From Ficedula albicollis (Eukaryota; Chordata; Aves; Passeriformes; Muscicapidae), in the NCBI RefSeq assembly GCF_000247815.1, contig NC_021678.1:26459062-26523061 (forward strand): DNA of 64,000 nucleotides, written 5' to 3'. Of this stretch, positions 39,140 through 48,800 are shown one piece after another; the first letter of the stretch is position 1, and the number at the start of each line of letters is the position of its first letter. Position numbers and translations under genes: made by a program. Under the pieces are notes generated by a model. It had not been told where the DNA came from, made no database searches, and saw only the letters and a list, made by a program, of their open reading frames with translations.

Positions 39140-39277
39140 TACCAGAAACATTAACAAAAAGCTGGGAAGGGGGTAGAGAGGGAAGTGCTCTGGTGACATA
39201 AAGAAGGCTACCAGAAACATTAACAAAAAGCTGGGAAGGAGGTAGAGAGGGAAGTGCTCTGGTGACATATAGCAGAG
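39140..39277. repeat. 69-bp direct tandem duplication
   Basis: Units start with taccagaaacattaacaaaa at 39140 and 39209, differing by a few bases. Confidence 0.9.
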
Positions 39278-40640
39278 TGGCCACACAGACCTTCAGTTTG
39301 CTTTGCATTTGCTGAAGTCGTGTCCCAAGGGTAGAAACAGGACCTGCTGGTGGTGAGGAACAGCCACCAAGCTCGTGGGCTGGAGCAGGATAGGACTGCA
39401 TGGGCTGAAGCCACAAACACTCCTGTAAGAGATGCTATCTCACAGTACAGAAATGTGCTTTGCAGCATGATCTAAAGCTACAAGATGCCCACTGGGTTAA
39501 AAGTACTGCTAAACAAAATGGTTTGAAAAGAGACCATTAAATATGTTGTTATAGCAAATGCCCTTCCTTCCTTCCTGCTTTCCCACAACAACAAAAGCCT
39601 CTATGGATCTTTTTTTCAGAATTAATTTTTTTTTTTTTTCACTTGAATAACATAATTTTGTGGCTATTTCTGTGGATGGTTTGTACAAAAATAAAACCTA
39701 AACCTGGCATTAGTTTCCATTCAATTTTTTTCCTTGCTCCTCTCTTCCTTAATTTTTTCCTTCCACCAGGAAAGGGGAAGGGTTAGACCACTCAAGGAAA
39801 GCAGGCACTAATGGAATAAATCAAAACCTGAAAAAGGGGGAAAGAAAAGAATCCAAGTTTAATTTCCATAGGAAACCTAAAGCTCAGACAGGACAGGATA
39901 CAAAACATAATTGTGTTTTCAAGGAGTGAACAGGGAGAGAGATAAACGCCTTAGTCAGGAATGTGTGTCTGCAGCCCTGCCCTACCAAACACCGTGTCCC
40001 CCTGCTGAGCTGCCCAACCCAGGAAAGGGACAAAGATCTCCAGGCTGTGACCCAGAGCTGGTGTCATTCCCTGCAATGAAAGCCCACAGGGTTGTGTGGC
40101 CTGGGAGGATGAGCTGGGGAGCGAATGGAGGGAGGGATCTGCTGAGACTGCCAGGACTGGTGCCCAGGGGAGAAGACAAGTATGGGCTGTCCCACCTCAG
40201 GCCCTGTGCAGTGGAGGAGACCTTGGGATGGGAATGAGCCATGAATTTCTGTGATCTGTCTGGGAAAGGTCCAAAGGTGGCATCTGGCTGTGAGGGGGGA
40301 GATCGAGGTGAGGAAAAGGTCTAATAAGGCTATTCAAACCTAGAAAAATTATTTTGGTGTTGTGCTCCCCCTTCACACCAGTGTCCAAGCCAGCCACGTT
40401 ACCTTAAGGCTACAGGGACAAAAGCATCCCTGGCTTATGTGTTTCTCTGTTTGATAGAATCCTCCTCTTCTGCCTTCCTGTGGGAAACACCTGCTGGGTT
40501 TTTGCCAGCAGGTCGGGGATGCTGAATGATCCTGGGAACACCTGGGTGAGCAGTGCAGCTCCCAGAGGCCTGCAATGAGCAGCAGAGGCTGCTGGAGCTG
40601 CCAGCACTGCCCAGCAGAGCAGCAGCACAGCTCAGCCTCA
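39278..40640. other. Intergenic, no gene seen
   Basis: Holds a T run near 39,627-39,640 and short open frames on both strands with no recognisable protein. No transposon was noticed. Confidence 0.5.
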
Positions 40641-40962
40641 CTGACCACACACACATGGACTTTCCTGGGAAAGCCCTGCCATGTCACTGACCACACACAC
40701 ATGGACTTTCCTGGGAAAGCCCTGCCATGTCACTGACCACACACACATGGACTTTCCTGGGAAAGCCCTGCCATGTCACTGACCACACACACATGGACTT
40801 TCCTGGGAAAGCCCTGCCATGTCACTGACCACACACACATGGACTTTCCTGGGAAAGCCCTGCCATGTCACTGACCACACACACATGGACTTTCCTGGGA
40901 AAGCCCTGCCATGTCACTGACCACACACACATGGACTTTCCTGGGAAAGCCCTGCCTTGTCA
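40641..40962. repeat. 46-bp minisatellite, seven units
   Basis: Units start with ctgaccacacacacatggac at 40641, 40687, 40733, 40779, 40825, 40871 and 40917. They appear identical except for a change near the end of the last one. This is the only simple array in the window with more than about five copies of a long unit. Confidence 0.95.
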
Positions 40963-40989
40963 CAGCGCAGCCTGTGTAGAGAGAGATCC

Positions 40990-41361
40990 CTCACTCGTCT
41001 TTGATCCTGTACCCACAGGGCCAACAGGCTCCCTCAGCAGAAAGGTTTTGCCTGTTCTAAGCAACAGCACATCCTCATAAGACCCTTGGTTTTGCCTGTT
41101 CTAAGCAACAGCACATCCTCATGAGACCCTTGGGAGAGGTAGAGGGGTGAGCTGGGTTTCTGCAAACACAGCTGAGCTAAAAGCTGATGCTTCCAGCCTC
41201 ACTCGTCTTTGATCCTGTACCCACAGGGCCAACAGGCTCCCTCAGCAGAAAGGTTTTGCCTGTTCTAAGCAACAGCACATCCTCATAAGACCCTTGGGAG
41301 AGGTAGAGGGGTGAGCTGGGTTTCTGCAGACACAGTGGAGCTGAAAGCTGATGCTTCCAGT
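40990..41361. repeat. Nested tandem duplications, 208-bp offset with an inner 44-bp pair
   Basis: The sequence starting ctcactcgtctttgatcctg is at 40990 and again at 41198. Inside the first unit a 44-bp segment starting ggttttgcctgttctaagca is doubled (41044 and 41088), but the second unit has it once. So the larger unit is 208 bp on the left and 164 bp on the right. Confidence 0.9.
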
Positions 41362-42239
41362 AGGTGGTGAGAAACCACCTGAATATTTAAATACATGTAC
41401 CTGTCAGCAGTGGCTGGGGGGTGAAAATGACCTTTTAAAGCACTTATTGCACTTCTGTTTTATCACCTCATGGAAAAAAACAGCCAGGAGGCCAGGAACT
41501 TTATTCCTCTTCCCAGTCCTTTTTCATTTGACTGCATGATAGTGCTTCTGAATTCCAAGACTTGCAAGAAATACTAATTTCATGCCATTTAACAGAGATT
41601 AGTGTTTCCCTTAGAAATTCGGGGGGAAGAAGAGGGAAAGAAAGCTATGTATACAAACATTTCCATTTGCTCAGAAAAATTTCTTTGAAATACCAGGACC
41701 GTGATTTGCTGCTACCGGATCTGATACTGAAGCGGATTTTGATCCGACACGGCAGGGAAAGCGCTCAGCCCGCAGTACCGCGCTCGGCCACCAGGTGTCC
41801 CTGCGGCCCGCCCGCGCTGACCCCGCCGCGCACTTGCTCCTCTGTCCATTGTGGGCATATTTATTTATTTTAACTTACTAGCTGCTTTGTGTCCAGGAAG
41901 AGCTGCAATTCCATGATACTGCCCACGCATCCTGCACAGCCATGGGCTATACAAGCACTCAGTAAGACATAACAATAGACAGAAGTACTGGCCCGGGTGC
42001 TCTGCACACACAAATCTCTGCCAAGTGCCTCCATATCCTTCCAGGATCTGTCACAAATCAGATCTGACTGCTCCAGCTCTCTCCATAACCTCTGCCCAGC
42101 GCCTGGCACCAGGCAGTCCTAAACATATTTGTTCCCTGTCAGAGTTAGTTGCACACATAAAGGTGGAAAGATGAGGATCCTGTCCTTCCTCAAGCTGCCA
42201 AACCCAACACATCACTGACTCAAGAGAAGACAGATGGAA
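41362..42239. other. Downstream flank of XPNPEP1
   Basis: Between the last intergenic duplication and the gene end. It holds the CpG-rich element at 41,700-41,850 and a TTATTTATTTTA run near 41,861. Nothing else was recognised. Confidence 0.5.
41700..41850. promoter_or_regulatory. Short CpG-rich element with a possible CTCF-like site
   Basis: A CpG-dense stretch stands out from AT-rich surroundings, about 400 bp beyond the XPNPEP1 polyadenylation signal. At 41788-41800 it reads ccaccaggtgtcc, which fits most but not all of the CTCF core consensus (one conserved G is T). It could be an insulator between the gene and the desert, or a small CpG island. This is inference only. Confidence 0.3.
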
Positions 42240-42671
42240 CAAACAGCGGATTGGAATCTTTTATTCAGTAATCAGTCCTGCTGTGTGGGAAACATCTTAG
42301 CAACTGGAACCCAAGTATGCAAAAATACTGAGTTTTCACAGTGAAAAACCAGACAGTATAAAATATTCCAGTATTGCGTCTTAGAACCATTATTGAAATA
42401 AGACCCCTGTTTCAAAGGCAACGTGCTTACTTATTTTGTTTGTTTTCTGTGCTCAAGCCCTCCCCCCAAAACACTTATTCAGACAGTAACCCTCCTCAGC
42501 CCCACATTACCCACACATGCTGTGGGGCAAGAAACACTACATGAAATCCCTTCCTGATTCCCAAATGCTCATCGAAGAACGTCCTCCCAGTGGTGCCGAG
42601 GTCCAGGAAGACGCAGATGATCCGAGCAGGGAGCTGTCCTGGTGTCCTGCACACCACAGGCTGTGGTGGTG
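42240..42671 (-). other. XPNPEP1: XPNPEP1 3' UTR
   Basis: About 430 nt from the stop codon to just beyond the first canonical polyadenylation signal on the minus strand. No open frame or repeat was noticed in it. The exact cleavage point is not known and is placed about 20 nt after the signal. Further AATAAA-like hexamers on the minus strand near 41,861-41,875 could serve a longer form. Confidence 0.7.
42259..42264 (-). promoter_or_regulatory. XPNPEP1: Polyadenylation signal AATAAA
   Basis: TTTATT on the plus strand reads AATAAA on the gene strand, about 410 nt downstream of the XPNPEP1 stop. This is the first canonical signal met after the stop and is at a normal distance. Confidence 0.7.
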
Positions 42672-42800
42672 CTACTGAACTCGGGCCAGAGGCTCCGTCT
42701 CCCGCAGGAGCCACCGAAGAGCTTCGTGCCGGCCTTGCCTCTCCAGCTCTGCTCCAACCACCTCCCTGCACCTCTGATGGTACTCGTTCACCCAGTTACA
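42672..42800 (-). CDS. XPNPEP1: XPNPEP1 last coding exon (residues 582-623 and stop)
   Basis: Acceptor ctctctgcag, then [42 protein letters not shown] and a TAG stop at 42672-42674. This is the C-terminal helix pair of the cap domain. Length agrees exactly with human (42 residues), although the last residues differ (human ends ISKQH). Confidence 0.95.
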   Translation of the reverse strand, partial: CNWVNEYHQRCREVVGAELERQGRHEALRWLLRETEPLARVQ

Positions 42801-45800
42801 CTGCAGAGAGGGAGGGGAAGGACATTCAGCACGGCACAGAAGAGAGTTTGTGACCTGACAAGTTATGTACAGCCAAAAACATTTGTAGGTACTTGTGCTC
42901 TTTGGGTCTGAGCTGGGTTGAAATCCTGTCCTGAGCAGACAGATCTCTATTATATGGAAGTGACTTGTAAATTTGATGAGGATAGGAACTGAAGCAATTC
43001 ATCCTGGGTTTTCAGAGGAGACAAGGGTCAATTCAGCTGACAAGTCAAGTCTCGGCAAATCACTGCCTCCAGCAAGTCTGAATTGCTACCTTGGCACAGT
43101 TTAATAAATAGCTTTGCAAAATTGTAACTGGACAATGCACTCCTGAGGCACAAGCTGCCCTATTGATCTGAACAGGCAACCCTAGGGCAGATCTTGGTAC
43201 CCTTCACAACCCTATTCAGCAAATGGAAATGCAAAACAGGGTTATCATTCCAAAAAGGAGGATGTGCTGAGGTAAAATAAGGAGAATGGTAGAAAACCAG
43301 GATGAAACATGCTATGGAGAAGTGGGAGATTTAAACAGAAAGAGTATGAAGTTGTTCAGGAAAGAAATGCTGCTGAGCAGGTATCAGAGAAGTCTGCTCA
43401 GAGTTCACATGTACTGAGCAATGGGGTGTGCCTGAATAGGAGTGGTCACAAGCAGATGCAGACAACAAGACAGTCATCACTTTAGTCCTTGGGGAGACAG
43501 CATGGTAAGTCAGACATTTGCCAGAAGCAAATTAAGGCAGGAGTAGGAAAAGAGATGATAGCAGAAAGCATCATATTAAGGGAACTACCAAAACAACATA
43601 ATTGGTGGGATCCTCACTGTCCTCCTCATATAACAAGCATCATATTAAGGGAACTACCAAAACAACAATTGGTGGGATCCACACTGTCCTCCTCATATAA
43701 CGTAGATAGGAAAGATGCCTGAAAAGCTTGTTTAGTTCATCCCCTCACTTCAAAGTGGGTCAAGCTTAAAAATAAGTCAGAGTCCTCAGGATCGGTCTCT
43801 GGATCTATGAAATGGAACAAAGGCCAGTGGTCCTTGCAAACAGAACAGAATAAGCTGGTGCTGGTGCAAAGAAGGCAATGCAAACCCGTTTTACTTACCT
43901 CCTTTTCTGTCAGCAAATTAACATCAATCATTTTCGTCTGGATTGGAACCAGGGTTAAGGGTTCAAAGGTCAGGCTCCCTCTGTTTTTGAAATTGTACTG
44001 TAGCAGAAAGACAAATGCATTGTATAATTCTAGAAATAACTCCACCCAGATCACACTACTACTTGGTTATGTCATTACTACAGAATAACCAAGGTAACAT
44101 TCAGATGAGAGGGTAGCAACTTACAGTAACATTTTTCTTATAGGACAAGCAAAGAATTTCAATATAAACCTTAGTTACTCCTTTCAATGGTCTCTTTCTA
44201 AAGGTCTTATAGGACAAGCAAAGAATTTCAATATAAACCTTAGTTACTCCTTTCAATGGTCCCTTTCTAAAGGTCAATATTTTACAGGACTTCAGCTTGA
44301 TGACTATAAGATCATTTTCTGATCACTTTCAGTCTGGTCAATATTTTACAGGACTTCAGCTTGATGACTGTAAGATCATTTTCTGATCATTTTCAGTCTG
44401 TCATTTCTAAAAGCATAACCCAGCCAGACTAGCAACTGTAATGTCAAAACTTGTCTGTAGTTTTGTTTCTACTGCCACTGAGGGCTCCCTACCAGAGAAG
44501 AAAACCACAACTTGAGATCAACCAGTTCAACAGCAACAACTGTTGAAGGGGTTGAACTGACAGACATAAAACAATTTAAAACAATTCTCACACACACATT
44601 TCAACCAATGGAAACTCTTCAGAAGCAAAACTGTTTTCTGTGCTCCCATTATCAAGGGAGACTTAGAACCGGTGTTCATCAATAAGGGGTTTTGGAGACC
44701 AGGAATCTTGAGCAGGATTTAACTATCTGCAGCATGGTCCCACCTCAAGTTCCAGTACTTTATGTTTTATAACCAGCAAGCCATGGAGAAAGGTGCATCC
44801 TGAGCAGATCATTCACCTTGGTTTCAGCAGGGATCACGAGGACGACGTTTTCTATTCGGATCCCAAAGGACCCATCCTCATAATAGCCAGGCTCTGCAGA
44901 AACAGACAGTAATTAACTAAGCCACATTGCTGAACTCTGCAAGTACTTATTCCCTATGGCCAAACTTCCCCTCTATGTCTTTAGTCCACTGAAGTCACTA
45001 AGCAATCTTGACATCAGGCAGCCAGAGAGGCAAACAAATTTCTGACGCTACTAATTCTGCACAGGAGCCCCGAGCAAGGTGACAGCAGAAGTTCTCAAAG
45101 AGAGAAGAAACGAGGCAGACAGCCCTCAAGCTTCAGAATCTCCCTGGAATTCAAGGGAGAGCACAGAATACTTGTGCTCAAATGCCAAAAACTCTGAAAA
45201 CATTAGTATCTTCATGAAAGGCAGGTGGGTAACCCCTTCCTCAAAACACCTTTTAGAGACTGTTCCCCTGGCTTCCTGAGAGGACTTTGCAGCCCTGAAG
45301 GAATGTAAGTCTCTCAGCAAACCCCAGCAGGCTGTTAATTTACTACTGAAGAAAAAGGCATGCAAAGATTTAACAGCTGCCTCAAATAGCCCATAGCAAA
45401 GACAGGATTAGCTCCTGAAAGCTTGGTGTCCACCTTGTACAGCCAGTTTTTCCACAGTATGCCAGAGCCAGCTGGTCAGCACAGCTCTTCTGAGTAGAGA
45501 GCAGGAAGCAGTCCTACAACACCCCACTGCAAAGGTGCTTCATCCAAGGTGAAAAGCTAAAGTGAGGGTCTTTATCTAGAAAGCTTAATGACAACTAAAA
45601 CAACAAGCTGAGAAGGCAGGCCCAGAACTTTTGATCCAGCCTATCCTTTACATCACTGTCCCATTTATTCCCTCTGCATCCTAACGAGCTTGGTCCCTCC
45701 CCAGTGACCAGAGAGAATCACCAGTGCTAAATACCATCAGAAACAATCATGCCAGCCTCCAAGGGCTCGTCTGCAAAGGTTTTGTAGCTAATGCCACAAG

Positions 45801-48800
45801 GACCCTCATGTACATTTAGGAAAGAGCCAACTCCATGTCCTGTCCCGTGCAGGTAATCCAAGCCACAGTCCCACAAGGCAGAACGGGCAAAGGAGTCTAG
45901 AAGGTGACCTGTAGACAGACAAAGAGAAAGAATTCAACCAAGTCAGGCTCCCTCAGAGACACTGGTAATCACACTGAAGGTTCAAACCTGAAAACCATGC
46001 AAAAAAAAAAAAAACCAAAAAAAACCCCCACCACTACCCCTCAAAAAGCCTCATCAAGTGATTGGATTGCTAGAAGGGCAGGTTTGGCAATTCTGACATT
46101 CAATTCCTTTCTCAGCTAAAGGCCCCTTCTCTCTTCCATTACACAGGTCTTCAAGAGATGGTTGTAACAGCAATATTGCACTACTGCTTGTTCTACTGAC
46201 ATTTTCAGGAAAGAATCTAATGGTTAAAAGTCCCACAGAGAATTCAGTACCTGTCTTAAAAGGAGCTGCACTTACTGAACTGAAAATAGGAGACCTGCCA
46301 ATTGTATTTGGTGGACTAATCAGCCAGGCTTCTTGCCTGGAAGGCCACTCATGTCACACAGTTTCAGCCAGAGGGCACAGAATTTCTGTTGGCTGCACGT
46401 GAACACCAAGTCCATGTATCCAAGTCCAGATATCCCTCAATTTCAGCTGGGTTTCTCATAGCACTGTGCAGTTGCTTTTAACTTGCCTACCCAAAAATGC
46501 AGACTGAGGAAATCTCTAAAAAGAGCTGGTTTTGTACAAGGTGTACCCCGTCATTTCAGATGGCTAGGCTGAGGAAATCTCTAAAAAGAGCTGGTTTTGT
46601 ACAAGGTGTGACCAGGGAAATAACTGTAACAAATTCACCAAAGGTGGATGTCATAACTCTTCCTGCACACAGAGCTGGTTTTGTACAAGGTGTGACCAGG
46701 GAGATAACTGTAACAAATTCACCAGAGGTGGATGTCATAACTCTTCCTGCACAAAATAAAAACAGCTCCTTTGTGTGTCATTTTTCCATTATTTTCCCAC
46801 TGATACAAGAGATTCCACAGTAATTAGAAGAGAATTAGCCAGTCCTTCTGATGCTGGAAAGTGACCTCTCACTTTGATAGGGCCATTAGTAAAGAATAAA
46901 GACAACCTCCAAGCACATGTGTTAGAGTGCCACTGACTGATGAAAGTCATAGTATCACCCCAGAGCCAGAACACTTCCAACATCCTTCAGACTCCCTCAA
47001 GTAAAAATTTTCAGCACTGGTTGATGCTGAGAGAGAAGGTATCAGTAATCCAGAATCTGAACTGCTGTGATGGAAATAGACAGTTACATCAACATCTGCC
47101 TGATCTGCCTAGACCTCTCAATCATAACGTTGTTCTCTGACCACTTAATGGATTTTCAGAAAAACACTCCGGCTCACCAACCCACCTTTGGTTCCATTTG
47201 GGAAGATGGCAGCACTCACAGCTATATGTCCCTTCAGGACATATGTGAAGCATTCCTGTCAAAGAAATGTGTGCCGTAAGTAAAGAGGGAAAGGAAAAGC
47301 TTTGTATTCCCCAAGAAGGGAATGAAAGGATGCATCTTGTACCAAACTGCAGAGGATATGGAAAAACTTTGTCATGCTTTCCTGTGGCTGCCAATGCCGA
47401 AGCAAACCATGAGCAGAAGGAGTTTAAAACACCCTGAAGATCCCTCTCCAGTAATTACAGAGAGACTATCACAAACTCAGACTGCAGGTTTAGCAGCAGC
47501 ATTCACCTGATCTACATGACTGATTTCTTTGTGACCGTACTTTTACTTCCTGGGCATACCCTAAAGCATATTTTTGTCACTAAGTCAACTATAATAATGA
47601 AATTAGTTTTAGTCAAGACTAACAGAAAGATAAAGAAGCAATTTAAAATAAACAAAATTACATTGCTAAATTTCCAACACAGAGCTTTTCAGGTAAGTCT
47701 GAGACTGATTTTTTATGTTGTACACTAGGCACAATCTAACTGGAGCCTTGTATCAGACACCGAGCTTTGCACTAAATTAAACCCCCCTGGTTCCCTTATT
47801 TGACAAAGCAGTAATGTTTATCCTCAGTCTGCTGATTTTCTTATTTCTCAGAGGAAACATGTCATTTTGCAGATGAGAGCCATGCATTTTAAGACAGAAA
47901 GGTGCCAATTCTCTAAAACAGATTATATTTTGGAAGTCTGAAGTACAACAGTCTCCTTTTCAGTCCTTATCCAAATGCTGCCACATGCTGGTAAATAAAT
48001 GGTAACTCAATAGAAATAAAAACAGCTCCTTTGTGTGTCATTTTTCCATTATTTTCCCACTGATACAAGAGATTCCACAGTAATTAGAAGAGAATTAGCC
48101 AGTCCTTCTGATGCTGGAAAGTGACCTCTCACTTTGATAGGGCCATTAGTAAAGAATAAAGACAACCTCCAAGCACATGTGTTAGAGTGCCACTGACTGA
48201 TGAAAGTCATAGTATCACCCCAGAGCCAGAACACTTCCAACATCCTTCAGACTCCCTCAAGTAAAAATTTTCAGCACTGGTTGATGCTGAGAGAGAAGGT
48301 ATCAGTAATCCAGAATCTGAACTGCTGTGATGGAAATAGACAGTTACATCAACATCTGCCTGATCTGCCTAGACCTCTCAATCATAACGTTGTTCTCTGA
48401 CCACTTAATGGATTTTCAGAAAAACACTCCGGCTCACCAACCCACCTTTGGTTCCATTTGGGAAGATGGCAGCACTCACAGCTATATGTCCCTTCAGGAC
48501 ATATGTGAAGCATTCCTGTCAAAGAAATGTGTGCCGTAAGTAAAGAGGGAAAGGAAAAGCTTTGTATTCCCCAAGAAGGGAATGAAAGGATGCATCTTGT
48601 ACCAAACTGCAGAGGATATGGAAAAACTTTGTCATGCTTTCCTGTGGCTGCCAATGCCGAAGCAAACCATGAGCAGAAGGAGTTTAAAACACCCTGAAGA
48701 TCCCTCTCCAGTAATTACAGAGAGACTATCACAAACTCAGACTGCAGGTTTAGCAGCAGCATTCACCTGATCTACATGACTGATTTCTTTGTGACCGTAC

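Noticed and set aside
40641..40962. CRISPR-like regular array
   Set aside because: The units touch each other with no unique spacers, and the window is vertebrate DNA; this is a minisatellite.
42569..42771. Minus-strand open frame over the last XPNPEP1 exon
   Set aside because: It is in the wrong frame; the correct frame from 42800 to the stop at 42672-42674 gives the family C-terminus.
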